From positions 8,331,001-8,395,000 of the forward strand of contig NC_072795.1 of assembly GCF_028583425.1 (NCBI RefSeq): a stretch of 64,000 nucleotides of DNA. Direction: 5' to 3'. The number at the start of each line of letters is the position of its first letter. Position 1 is the first letter of the stretch. The translations under genes were made by a program, and so were the position numbers. The DNA is from Eublepharis macularius (Eukaryota > Chordata > Lepidosauria > Squamata > Eublepharidae). Below, piece after piece: positions 52,700-63,101 of this stretch. A model generated the notes under the pieces. It searched no databases and had not been told where the DNA came from. It worked only from the letters and a program-made list of their open reading frames with translations.

Positions 52700-53294
52700 T
52701 TTTTTTTAAAAAAAGATTTAATTTAATTTGTTTGTTTATTCATTTATTATATTAGATTTTTAGTCTGCCCTCCCCGACAGGCGGGCTCAGGGCAGAGTAC
52801 AACTTTTCAATTTACGTAAATATAGTTAAAAACAGATAAAACAGTATACAAATAACATTAAAACAACTTTATATAATACAGCTTCTCTTTAGATGGCGAC
52901 GATAAAATACTGCTTTTCAAGCCCTGGCTCATATGTAGGGTGGTGGATAGATCTTTAGTGTGGCCAGTGGGGGCCTAACCTAGCCTCCACCATATGCCTG
53001 GTGGAACATCTCTGTCTTACAGGGCCGGCGGAAAGATAATAAATCCCACCGGGCCCTGGTTTCCTCAGACAGAGAGTTCCACCAGGTTGGTGCCCGGACC
53101 GAAAAGGCTCTGGCTCTGGTCGAGGCCAGGTGGGCCTCCCTTAAAAAGAAAAGATATAACAATAGAAAGTGCATAAAAACTGATACAAGCGCTGCATTTA
53201 AATTTAGATTAAGCTAATAGAAAGATATATTCAGAGTATGTAACGGCATCTCTAAATTATATAATAGCTCTTGTTCCCCCTCCGTTGCTTGTAT
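52700..53294 (-). mobile_element. Non-LTR element of the CCCGCCCTCCCC tail family
   Basis: Poly-T head (poly-A of a minus-strand copy), ctgccctccccgacagg and gcgggctcagggcag tail block, body with gagagttccaccaggttgg and ctggctctggtcgaggcc. Flanked by the 16-bp duplication gctgtgttgaatttct at 52684-52699 and 53295-53310. Same family as 34459-35015. No intact frame. Confidence 0.82.
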
Positions 53295-53646
53295 GCTGTG
53301 TTGAATTTCTGAATTCATGGATGGCCATGCAGGACGGTTGGTTTATGAGCGAATTCTGTCTGTCTCGAACATTCCAATGCTTACATTCTGACTTCATGTT
53401 TTCTTCATTAATTCCATGGGTGTTTCTGAGGCAGACAATCCCTTCTTCATTCCAAGAAATATTGTAGAAACAGTAAAGACAAGCCGAGACATTCCTACAA
53501 TTCATCAGGAACACTTGATTTGTTTCCCCCAAATCTCTGGAATGTTCAGAGCAAAAATTCAGAACACAAAATAAAAAAAGGATTTACCTGGATTCTCAGC
53601 TCACCGTTAGAACCAGTTCATTCCTGCGTCTTTGAGTTGATGATGC

Positions 53647-54013
53647 TTCAAATTCAAATTTATTATTATTACAGTCAAATAACCAGCAAGAAAAAGATCA
53701 CATACACAAACCACAGTTCCTATCTACATAAAAATAAAGGGAGAACAGATTTAGTTAAAACTATTATCATACTCTGCGGATAATAAATCCTGAAAGATAA
53801 AACTATCTTCAATCTCTCCTTTTGTTAAAAACTTCCACTTGTTTATGATCAAAAAACAATATTTTGCTACTGTCAAGGATACAGGCTTCTTAGTATCTTC
53901 CAGCAAATATTTCAGTAGCACAGTATCTGCAGATTCCAAATGATTATCCAAAGATTTAAACTTGGAGAGTAATGGATTTACTAACTGCTGCCTCTCTTCG
54001 GAATACAACTTAC
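53647..54013 (-). mobile_element. Non-LTR retroelement 3' end with ORF remnant
   Basis: (TAA)n-type tail at the low end (ttattattattacag). The upstream part is open for about 80 codons on the minus strand and includes VSLTVAKYCFLI, a phrase typical of CR1/L2-type ORF2 C-termini. Flanked by gagttgatgatgc at 53634-53646 and 54014-54026. Confidence 0.75.
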
Positions 54014-54059
54014 GAGTTGATGATGCAGCTTTCTCTGCCTGGAAGCTCCTTCCAGGCAG

Positions 54060-54415
54060 AGAATTTGTATTGTAGGGAAGGGGTCTCAGATGCTTCGCTA
54101 ATGAGTTAGGGACCATAGACTTCATCACTATACTGCCTTACATATTATCTGCTGCTTTAAATACGTACACCTGTGTACCACCAGTGCTCCATGTTGTCTA
54201 ATGTTAGTCCTAGAATTGTTTATGATCTGCTTCAGTATCTTTTTCTACTCTACTGGATTCTTGCTAATACTATGTCTTTTAAACTTGTATCTATTTACCC
54301 TATGGTATTGTTTATGAAATGTCCTTGATACTGTATTGAAATGTACTTGATACTGATTGTACTAAACTCATACTGTGTAATCTGCCTTGAGTCTCAGTGA
54401 GAATAAATACTAATG
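54060..54415 (+). repeat. LINE 3' tail repeat
   Basis: gcttcgctaatgagttaggg, tgtctaatgttagtcctag, gccttgagtctcagtgag, then aataaatac. Same family as 29530-29930. Confidence 0.6.
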
Positions 54416-54623
54416 CTAAGGTACATGACGACAATGAAAATGAAAAGACCATAGCAGCAGCAATTTATTTAAAGCATTGTTATGCTGCCTTTCCACTCAG
54501 TTTAGGATCCCCCAGGCAGCAAAATATCATGTTCATTAATTACACTTTAATTCAGAAAGATTTAATTCTACGTGTCTGGCTTTATGCTAATATTCAAATT
54601 TGCAGCTACCCTACCCTATTTTA

Positions 54624-54928
54624 GCAAGAGCCCCGTGGCGCAGAATGGTAAGCTGCAGTACTGCAGCCCAAGCTCTGCTCACGACCTGAGTTTGATCCTG
54701 GCGGAATCTGGGTTCAGGTAGCCAGCTCAAGGTTGACTCAGCCTTCCATCCTTCCGAGGTCGGTAAAATGAGTACCCAGTTTCCAGGGGGTAAAGCGTAG
54801 ATAACTGGGGAAGGCAATGGCAAATCATCCCATAACAAGAAGCCTGCCAAGAAAACATTGTGATGCGACGTCCCCCCATGGGTCAGTAATGACTCGGTGC
54901 TTGCACAGGGGACTACCTTTACCTTTGT
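54624..54928 (+). repeat. tRNA-derived SINE, third type
   Basis: Head gagccccgtggcgcagaatg, B-box-like gagtttgatcctgg, body gaggtcggtaaaatgagtac and aaggcaatggcaaatcatcc, tail gcttgcacaggggactacc then tttaccttt. A partial reverse copy reaches the right edge (63859-64000). Confidence 0.8.
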
Positions 54929-55110
54929 ACCTATCCTATTTTATCTGTTTTCATTGAATGTCCTAACTGTTGATTATTTAATATTTTTGCTATATGTATA
55001 TCCTAGCTCTGTGAACATTATATTGTATTCGCTTGCAATGGAATCCACCTTGGATCTCAGTGAGAAAGGCAGAGTATAAATCAACAACAACAACAATAAA
55101 ATAATATGAA
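54929..55110 (+). repeat. LINE 3' tail fragment
   Basis: ccaccttggatctcagtgag then aaaggcagagtataaatc and (AAC)n. Terminal part of the 29530-29930 family. Confidence 0.55.
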
Positions 55111-55299
55111 AATGATTAAAAACAACAAACAAACTAAACATGCACACACTTAAAACACATACACTATTAAAAGGCATGCACAGGATAAATAATAAGATAA
55201 ATTCCTTTCTAAGGAAGACTGGTATTAGATTACTTAGCTAGGATACTAACCCCTGAACAAAACGGAAGATATCTGGTGTTCAGGCTACCCCACCTGGAT

Positions 55300-55393
55300 A
55301 GTTAGGTGGGTAGCTGTGTTGATCTGCAGTAGAACAGTAGGATTTGAGTCGAGTGGCACTTTAGCGCTACTCCCTTCGGGAGCTCTGACTCTT
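55300..55393 (-). repeat. Penelope-like family B unit, left piece
   Basis: tgggtagctgtgttgatctg and then ggatttgagtcgagtggcac. With 56896-56985 it forms a fold-back unit that was split by the L1 at 55394-56895. Confidence 0.6.
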
Positions 55394-56895
55394 TTTTTTT
55401 TTATTTTTTTCATAGCTACAAAACACTACACAAGACTATCACAAGGAAAGGGGAGAGGGAAGGGACAAAGGGGGTGGGAAAAGAAAAGGGGGGGAATGAA
55501 CTACAAACACTAAACACTACACTTCAATGTTTCCCTTCATACTGTCATAATACAAAAATAGCTCCATAGATTAATGATGGAGTGGTTAATCATACAGAGA
55601 ATAAACATTTCAAATTCTGATTAAACTTTCCTCCCCCTTCTAGGTCCCGGACGCAATTCTCTCTGTGCAACTGCTGTTGCGATGCTCTCCTCCCCCCCCC
55701 CTCCGGCTCCTCCTTTTCTTCGTTCTTGGTGCAGCAGAGTTCTGGGTTTTTATTCTCAAAATCCTTTAGTTGATCTTCTGATAATATCTTATAGGCCTGA
55801 TCTTTATATCTGAACCATATTCCTTCCGGGAATAACCATTTGTACTTTATTCCATGGTCCCTCAGAAGTGCTGCAAACTTTTTATATTTAAAACGCCGTT
55901 TCCGGACTAGAAATGGAACGTCCTTCAAAATCTTGACTTTCAAACCCATAAAGTCCAAATCCGCATTGTATGAGTTATATAGGATGGTGTCCCGAATCTT
56001 TTTAGATGAAAAGTCAATAATGATCTCACGAGGCAACTGTCGCTTTGTTGCATATTTTGAAGAAGCCCGACGGACCTCCAAAATGGCGCTTTTGACCTCT
56101 TCTTTAGTCGTCCTCGCGGGTGTCGCCAGTAGTTCCGAGACCAAATCCCACAGATCCTCATTTTCCTCCTCTTTAACGTTTTGGAGACGCAAAATTGTCT
56201 GCGTTCGTTCCACCTGTAGCCCGATCAGCTGGTTCTCCACCAACTTCAGCTCCTTTTTTGTAGCCTTCACAAGTGACGCACTTTCCAGAGCAGACTTTTC
56301 TGCCCCCCCCGCTGCTGCCTTAATGGTTTTCACCTCGCTTTCAATTAAGCCCACCCTTTGATCAGTTTCGTTCAGCTTGTCAACAAAGGGTTTTATAGCT
56401 TCCACCACCGCCCTGCGTACCAACTCTTCGAGCGACTCCCCCTTCTGCAAGGTAGCCGAGATTGACTTACCGAGAGCGGGACTTTGCTTCTTTGCTGCCA
56501 TTTGGGGGGGGGGGGGCGCCAACAAAATTCTGGAACTCAACGAAGGGGAAGAGCGAGTCTTCTTCAGATCAACCTCTCCTTCACAAACGCTTGTAGAACA
56601 GAAGGGATTCGCTTGTTTACAGGCTTCCGCCTGTTTCTTTTACTTGCCGTTTCTCGTTGCCCGGCGGCACTCGAGGCGCCGCGCACATCTGCCGGCCTCC
56701 ATAGGGACAAACGGGCAATTCCCCCCCCGCATTGATTTCGGGGAGTTCTTCCCGCCGCGTCCCGGACCCTGGCTCCCTCCCTGGGAGTCCTGGGGGCTAA
56801 TCCTTGCGGATCAGCCGCCCGGTCAGGGTGCCCGGTCGTTTCCTCCCGGACCAGCCGAGAGGAGCGTCCGGCATGGCTGAGAAAACGAAACCGAA
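55394..56895 (-). mobile_element. Complete ORF1-only L1 (HAL1-like)
   Basis: A 1.5-kb minus-strand insertion with poly-A (poly-T from 55391), a 3' UTR with a long pyrimidine tract (55440-55500 reads as A/G on the plus strand), an open ORF1 (55590-56501) and a GC-rich 5' UTR of about 390 bp (56502-56895). No ORF2 at all. The 18-bp duplication tcgggagctctgactctt lies at 55376-55393 and 56896-56913. Because the 5' UTR is present, this looks like a full-length non-autonomous element rather than a 5'-truncated L1. Confidence 0.88.
55590..56501 (-). CDS. L1 ORF1 protein (RNA-binding chaperone)
   Basis: 303 codons from the ATG at 56501-56499 (MAAKKQSPALGK). The frame stays open 13 codons further upstream, but the ATG choice fits the conserved-looking MAAKK start and puts the poly-G run (GGGGGGGGGG region at 56505) in the 5' UTR. 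Order: basic N-terminus, predicted coiled coil (about residues 20-110, heptads such as VDKLNETDQRVGLIESEVKT), then the RRM-like core (TILRLQNVKEEENEDLW) and C-terminal domain (REIIIDFSSKKIRDTIL, VPFLVRKRRFKYKKFAALL). ORF1p trimers coat L1 RNA. The tail after NPELC is unusually long and glycine/glutamine-rich. No stop or frameshift, so it may be a young copy. Confidence 0.85.
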   Translation of the reverse strand: MAAKKQSPALGKSISATLQKGESLEELVRRAVVEAIKPFVDKLNETDQRVGLIESEVKTIKAAAGGAEKSALESASLVKATKKELKLVENQLIGLQVERTQTILRLQNVKEEENEDLWDLVSELLATPARTTKEEVKSAILEVRRASSKYATKRQLPREIIIDFSSKKIRDTILYNSYNADLDFMGLKVKILKDVPFLVRKRRFKYKKFAALLRDHGIKYKWLFPEGIWFRYKDQAYKILSEDQLKDFENKNPELCCTKNEEKEEPEGGGRRASQQQLHRENCVRDLEGGGKFNQNLKCLFSV

Positions 56896-56985
56896 TCGGG
56901 AGCTCTGACTCTTGAAAGATTACACTCTGAAAATCTTCTGGGTCTCTGAGGTGCCACTTGACTCAAATCCTGCAAACCTAGAGGA
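56896..56985 (+). repeat. Penelope-like family B unit, right piece
   Basis: gggagctctgactcttgaaa then gattacactctgaaaatc, gtctctgaggtgccacttg and actcaaatcctgc; continuation of 55300-55393. Confidence 0.6.
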
Positions 56986-58915
56986 AAAAGTAGGGAACAA
57001 TAGCTAAAAGCAACGACGTGCTACAGAATCTGTGAATTATATGCCCGTATGAATAAACCTGCCATCTGAGAATACTCTTCATGCATCTAGCATGCACAAA
57101 AACTTAGGTGACAACGAATTAGTTGTTTTCAAAGGACCACAATACACTTCCTTTGTTTTGTTGTCGCAGACATTATGCAGCTCACCCTTCCAGATTTTGC
57201 CAAGTTTCCACTTTCCCTCAGCACGTACAGTATTATCCGGGAAGTTCTCTTTCAGATCTCTACGGCAGATCAAGTTCCAAAGTGCTGTCCAGAACGATCC
57301 CAACTTTTCACAGATCAAAACAAGAAGAGTCCTGTTACACATTGTTATTTTGACACTTGGTATGATTTCTCAAACCTCCCACACCCACTAGTATGGGCCT
57401 GGTTAACACATGCAGAAGAATAAGAATGTATTATGTTGAAGACATAATGTGCAGTTCTGAAGGTGCAGTTGGTGTATTCCAGTTCTAAATACTTATTTGC
57501 ATTAACATATCAATGCAAATACAAAACTGGCTCTGAAGGAAGAAGGGAATCATGGTTGTTGTGGGTTTTTTTTTTAACATAAGGGAACATTCCAAAGTAC
57601 GATCCACCGCTTGTAGAATGACGTGGTGCAATCCATTCTATTCGTCAGCATTATAACAGCCATTCCTACCTCACTTACTTGCACACGTGAATCAAGACCC
57701 AAATGGTGTGGAGTCCTCTAGTTTGCATGCTGAATGACAAGTTAATTTACATTGCAATTACCTGTCCTGCCATGGTATAAAATTAAGAGGGCATTAAACA
57801 TTAGCGGTTACCCTAGGAAAAAACAAGTTAATTGTATTAGCACCAGCACCAGCCGTAGAATCTAGAACTGCAGGCTGTGAGCATCAGACATGCCATAAAC
57901 TCTGTATAAAATAGAGGTAAAATGGAACTCACCTCTCCAAAGAGTTAACTTGTGGAGATCTTCAAAAATGAAGCTGAGGTCTCAAGATTGAGAGTTTCAG
58001 CAATGTGCACTGATTTTTTTTAAAATCAGAAATCCCTGAAATTTCCACCAAAGTCAACGGTAGACAGTGACAGGTAGAGAGGCACTAGAAAATCAGCACA
58101 GTTGGGGCGTATTGTGGAGACCCTCAAGTAGAAAGCCTCAGATATAGTAATACAAAAGGTTAAACTAAATAAGTGTATGCAAAAGTGGGCAACATACAAA
58201 CAGGGTCCATTCAATGCAATGTACATGCAATATTTTTGGCAACCACTGGAGTTGGACCCTCTAGAATTCAACTTTCTTTTCTCTTGTACCCTAAAATGCC
58301 CCTGAAATTTAACTCTTGGGGCTCCCTGATCCTTTTGGCTACAGCAGCAGGGGGAAGATGAGGAAGTCCCATTCTGTGGGTGGAAATCCTTCATCTGCAG
58401 AAAAACTCCAGTGGATCCAAAAAACAGCTTCCATGAGATGCATCTCCCTGGATGTAACAGCTATAGATTGAGAGATACTACAGGCAGCCGGAAATTCCCC
58501 CCCCAGCCCACTCGTCCTTTGTTTTCTCATTCTATGGTATCACAAGAACTCTTGCCACACCAGTAAAGAATAAGGAAGTTGTTTCTCTGACGGGAAGGTG
58601 AAATGGGTGGAATGAAAATTAAAGTTTACATTTAAACAAGGCATTGGAGGAATTTCCTCTGTGTTGGTTGAAGAGGTCTCTGACAGGCTCTCCACATGTT
58701 GCAAATTTCCTGGGGACGCTCAAGTGCAGGATTTTATGCGTGGTTCTCAAATCACATGTAGAATGTTCTTGTTCGATGCACATGCATGCCATTTTCACGG
58801 GAGCTCCCTTTGTGTGATTGTATCTGCGAGTGAGTCCAGAGGGCAAAGCGCCAATTCAGCTCTGTTTTCACTGAGAGAACAAGTACTGTAGGTTCTTTTG
58901 ACTTGCCAATTTGCG
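56986..58915. other. CYP2 intron 1 segment, nothing recognised
   Basis: Several open frames near 57080-57420 and 58020-58530 without family resemblance. No repeat shared with the rest of the window. No exon supported. Confidence 0.4.
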
Positions 58916-59163
58916 TTAAGGGAAATTCAAGTCATGGCTTGGGATGCTGAAAGATCAACATGGAAATACATTATCTGATCAGGACAAAATAAAAGAAAGA
59001 TGGAAACAATACACCAAAGAACCGTACAAAAGAGATGGAAGGAAGACAGATACCTTCGACGAAGAACTTTTTTGATGAAGAATCTTTTGATGAAGAACCA
59101 GAAACCTTAGAAAGTGAATTAAAAGCTGCACTCAAAGCAATTGGGAAAAACAAAACACCTGGA

Positions 59164-59994
59164 TGTCGTGGGCCAGGTCAGCTCAGGCAGGATAGTCTGA
59201 GTCCAGTCCAAGGTCGGTGCACGAGTTCAAAGGCAGGTGAGAGTTTCAAGTCCAAAGTCCAGAATCCAGAAGCCAAGCCAAGAGGTCCATAGGTCAGTTA
59301 CCAGTCAGAGCAAGGGCTATCCAGAAGCAGGGTCAAGGCATGGTCCGGTGGTCACACGGCAAAGCAAGGGCAGAACAAGGTTCAGCAGAGCAGTCGCAGC
59401 AGGAACAGGATTCCGACGTGTTGCTTCCATGCCTCCTGATTGTCTGCGGCAGGGTTTTATAGGTAGGCTGGGCTGCCAGCCAGCTGCTGGGGAGCCATCC
59501 TGTGCTTACTTCTTCATTGCTCTCTACAAGCAGCTGCTGTCTAGCCAGGAGGTGTGCACTTTGCCGCCTCTCCTGCAGCTCCACCTGCTGCCTCTGTCTA
59601 TGGCATTCCCTGGGGGAAGCTGGAGGTTTGGGCATCCTTGGCAGCGCTTCACCAGTGGTGGTAGAACTGGAGGGTGGTGGTGCTTCTGGCTCAGCTGCTG
59701 ACTGAGGGCTTTGGATAACTGCTGGCTGGGCTTCACCAGTGGTGTTTGGGCTGCAGGGTGTTGGGGCTGCTGGCTCAGCTGCTGATGGCTTTGGATAACT
59801 GCTGGCTGGGCTTCACCAGTGGTGTTTGGGCTGCAGGGTGTTGGGGCTGCTGGCTCAGCTGCTGGCCGTGGACTCTGATCTGCCAGCAGCTACTCCTCCC
59901 AACTACTGGCTTCAGCTGCATCAGGACTAGCTTGGCTGGTTACACGAGGCTCCTCTTCCTCTGAGGAGTCCTCGCCCTCACTGAGCCCCATGAC
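59164..59994 (-). mobile_element. Solo LTR inside the BovB
   Basis: Starts tgtcgtgggcc and ends gagccccatgac (reversed: a gtcatggggc start and ggcccacgaca end), giving imperfect inverted TGTC/GACA termini. Flanked by cctgga at 59158-59163 and 59995-60000. 831 bp, GC-rich, with an 80-bp tandem repeat (59707-59866) and a degenerate third unit before it. No internal genes. Confidence 0.72.
59707..59866. repeat. 80-bp tandem repeat, two copies
   Basis: ggctttggataactgctggc begins at 59707 and again at 59787, with nearly identical sequence through cagctgctg. A weaker unit lies at about 59640-59706 (cttcaccagtggtggtagaa). Confidence 0.85.
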
Positions 59995-61436
59995 CCTGGA
60001 GTAGATGGAATACCAACAGAGCTATTTCAGGCTACAGAAATGGAGTCCATCAGTATCTTAACAAGAATCAGTCAACAAATATGGAAAACAAAACGATGGC
60101 CCACAGACTGGAAATGCTCAGTCTACATTTCAATTCCAAAAAACGGGGTGCCGAAGAGTGCCGCAACTATTGGACTATCACGTTAATTTCCCATGCAAGC
60201 AAAGTGATGCTCAAAATTCTACAGCAAAGACTCTTAGCATATATGGGACAAGGAATGCCAGATGTTCAAGCTGGATTCTGGAAAGTTAGAGGCATTAGAG
60301 ATCACATTGCAAATTTATGATGCCTAATGGAACATACCAGGGAATTTCAGAAGAAAATCAGCCTGTGTTTTATAGATTGCAGCAAAGCTTTTGACTGTGC
60401 GGATCATGAAAAGCTACGGAGAGTCTTAAAAGAAATGGGAGTGCCACAACATCTGATTGTTTTGATGCGCAATCTGTACTCTGGAGAAGAGGCTACTGTC
60501 AGGACAGAATATGGGGAAACAGAATGGTTTCCAATTGGTAAAGATGTCAGGCAAGGATGCATATTATCTCCCTACCTGTTCAACCTCTATGCGTAAGGAA
60601 AACTGGATTAGATCTAGAAGAAGGTGGAGTGAAAATTTGTGGAAAGAGCATTCACAGTTTGAGATATGTAGATGACACCACATTACTGGTAGAAAACAGT
60701 GAAGACTTGAAATAACTAATGATGAAGGTTAAAGGAGAAAGTTCCAAAGCAGGATTACAGCTGAACATCATGAAGACAAAAGTAAGGACTACTGAGGAAC
60801 TACACAATTTTAAAGTTGACAATGAAGAAACTGAAATTGTCCAAGATTTTCTATTCCTTGGCTCAATCATCAACCAAAAGGAAGACTGCAAAGAAGAAAT
60901 TAGAAGAAGATTGAGACTTGGAAGAGCAGCTGTGAGGGAGCTAGAGAAGATCCTTAAAGATAAAAATGTCTCTCTGGGAACCAAGATCCAGATAATCCAA
61001 ACTATGGTATTCCCCATTACTATTTATGGATGTGAAAGTTGGACAGTGAAGAAAGCTGACAGGAAGAAAATGGATTCATATGGTGCCGGAGGAGAGTTTT
61101 GCAAATACCATGGACAGCCAAAAAGCCAAATAAGTGGGTACTAGATCAAATCAAGCCTGAATTCTCCCTAGAAACTAAAATGACAAGACTGAGGCTATCA
61201 TACTTTGGTCACATCATGAGAAGATTCTCTGGAGAAGCCAATAATGCTAGGAAAAGTGGAAGGCAGTAGGAAAAGAGGAAGATCTAAAATGAGATGGCTT
61301 GACTCAATAAAAGAAGCCACGTCCTCCAGTTTGCAGGATCAGAGCAAGTCTGTTAATGATAGGACATTTTGGAGGTCTGTCCACTGTCTGTCACTCATAG
61401 GGTCGCCATAGGTCGGAGGTGACTTGACAGCATATA

Positions 61437-61456
61437 ACACACACACACACACACAA
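61437..61456. repeat. (CA)n microsatellite at the BovB 3' end
   Basis: About nine CA units following the BovB terminus, the usual simple-repeat tail of RTE elements. Confidence 0.8.
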
Positions 61457-62288
61457 GGTGTGAGAAAATGTTAAGATCTGGATTTCAATAGATGGATGTG
61501 GGGGAAATTGGGACACTTTTAGCAGTTGAGGAGGAATGGATATTGAACACATGAATGTAATGATGACGAACAAATAGAAGTGTTACTGTGTGAGTGAGCG
61601 CATGGGAAGTTGGAGGGGGACATATGAAATGAAGTTTGCTTCAGTGTCCCTAGGTACTTAGTAACGTGTAGAGAGACTGTGTGTTTGACAGTTCCTTGTG
61701 CACGTTACACAGTTGAGAAGAGAATCTCTACAGTACTATCCCATCACTAGTGTCAATCCGGTAATCTTGGTAATGCAGACTCAAGGGACCACAAAAGGAA
61801 TGCCAGGTTTTTGTTTGTAAGGATAGCCATCTTTGTTTCTGCATGGCTTCATTAAGATGAGAGTAATGAGAGTGCTAACGAAAGAGAATAAACAAACTGA
61901 TTTTCAAGTCAAAACAAGGGCATCCATTTATAGATGCCGTGGCATAGCAATTCAAGCTGTGAGCCAGTCCTATCCAAAAATGTTACCTGAGCCATAAACT
62001 CATTTTAGATATGCCACTATTCTCTTTGCCCTGTTTGTAATATTGAGGGAAATAACTCTGTCTTAAATGACCTGGCAAGGATTGCTGTGATCAAGAATGG
62101 AAGTATTTCAAATCCCTAAGAAAAGTGCCCACCGAATATTAAGTTTTGTTACACTCCAAAAGTTAAATAAATGATTCGCCACTGGAGTATAGATTTACTG
62201 TAGCTGTCACGAACGGGCTTAGATGGATGTAATATGTGATGTGAAACATTCTTTAATTCATTTTATCTGCTTTGACCCACACTTGCAG

Positions 62289-62451
62289 ATTGCAAAAAGT
62301 CACGGAGACGTTTTCACCCTGTGGATCGCGCACATCCCGGTGGTTGTGTTGTCTGGATTTGAAGCCGTGAAAGATGCGCTGGTTGGCAATTCTGAAGCAC
62401 TCTCTGGGCGACCAATGTTCCCCTTTTTTAAAGTTCTGGGAAACGAAAAGG
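62289..62451 (+). CDS. Cytochrome P450 family 2 (CYP2J-like), exon 2
   Basis: 163 bp, exactly the standard CYP2 exon 2 length, with a cacacttgcag acceptor and a gtaagc donor (phase 0 in, phase 1 out). Encodes IAKSHGDVFTLWI, then VVVLSGFEAVKDAL and SGRPMFPFF, the regions of beta-1 and helix B that precede the B-C loop. SGRP is the equivalent of the FxxRP/SGRP motif of CYP2 proteins. The splice join to exon 1 (SLLK/IAKSHG) is in frame. An unusually long intron separates it from exon 1. Confidence 0.93.
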
Positions 62452-62604
62452 GTAAGCTTTGATCAAGGCTTCCCTCCCCCCCGCCTTTTCAGTCTTGTGA
62501 TTTTGGGTGGGGATTGTCCCAATAGCATGGAATGTTGGTGAGTTTTTAGGCTCAATTAACGTGTTTTGTAAAAGACAGTCATATGTTTCACCACGCTTTA
62601 AATA

Positions 62605-62760
62605 ATGAATTCACACACTTTGGGTAATAAATTTTCAGTGCACTTCCAATACACTTTAATAATAGTTTGCAACTCGATTTTCTGTGAAACAGGAACGTCC
62701 AGTTGGAAAGCTTCACTAAAGTGCATTGCAAGTACATTATCCAACGGTGCAGAAAGGAGC
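62605..62760. repeat. Palindromic miniature element X, decayed copy
   Basis: tcacacactttgggtaataa on the left and tacattatccaacggtgc on the right pair imperfectly. The copy is older than those at 22492 and 49350. Confidence 0.5.
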
Positions 62761-62781
62761 AGTTTCTTCTAATTAGGCCAG

Positions 62782-63031
62782 ATAACAATAACAACAATGA
62801 CATTTGATTTATATATCACCCTTCTGGACAACTTAATGCCCACTCACAGAGCGGTTTACAAAGTGTGTTATTATTATCCTCACAACAATCACCCTGTGAG
62901 GTGGGAGGGGCTGAGAGAGCTCTGAGAGAGCTGTGACTGACCCAAGGTCACCCAGCTGGCTACAAGTGGAGGAATCAAACCTGGCTTTCCAGATTAGAGT
63001 CCTGCTACTCTTAACCACTACACCAAACTGC
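62782..63031 (-). repeat. tRNA-derived SINE (Sauria-type)
   Basis: (AAC)n tail, tttatatatcacccttctgg, ggtcacccagctggctaca, aatcaaacctggctttcc; head at taaccactacaccaaactg. Confidence 0.82.
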
Positions 63032-63101
63032 TTTGAGGACTGGATCTAGTTTTGGGCATCCCCATATCGAATATGACACAGCTGCTTTTTGATTGCTGCA
63101 G

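Larger units (their letters stand above)
58930..61144 (+). pseudogene. BovB reverse transcriptase remnant
   Basis: Pieces in order: KNKTPG (ends 59160), then after the LTR VDGIPTELFQATEME, NYWTITLISHASKVMLKILQ, VQAGFWKVRGIRDHI, SLCFIDCSKAFDCADHEKL, GVRQGC-like VRQGCILSPYLFNLYA, and the catalytic box RYVDDTTLL at about 60662-60688. These correspond to the fingers and palm of an RTE-type reverse transcriptase. Frameshifts (near 60140 and between 60596 and 60662) and in-frame stops (60318-60320, 60594-60596, 60713-60715) break the frame. Not functional. Confidence 0.88.
58918..61456 (+). mobile_element. BovB/RTE LINE, 5'-truncated, split by a solo LTR
   Basis: Runs from the linker before the reverse transcriptase to the RTE 3' end (gggtcgccataggtcggagg, then tgacttgacagca) and a (CA)n tail at 61437-61456. 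Endonuclease region missing. The LTR at 59164-59994 splits KNKTPG from VDGIPTE. BovB elements are abundant in squamates and known for horizontal movement. Confidence 0.88.
48869..62288 (+). other. CYP2 intron 1 (13.4 kb)
   Basis: A transposon-rich intron. Annotated contents: L1 tail, tRNA- and Sauria-type SINEs, a hAT miniature, the CCCGCCCTCCCC-tail element, LINE tails, the ORF1-only L1 in a Penelope-like unit, and the BovB with its solo LTR. Stretches with nothing recognised: 50104-50440, 50780-51360, 56990-58915 and 61460-62280. No internal exon is supported. Confidence 0.7.

Noticed and set aside
53751..54128. 125-codon minus-strand frame as a host gene
   Set aside because: It ends in a retroelement C-terminus-like phrase and lies mostly within an insertion bounded by a 13-bp target duplication.
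57079..57423. Four overlapping frames near 57.2 kb
   Set aside because: Four unrelated readings of one 340-bp stretch with no motif; compatible with chance.
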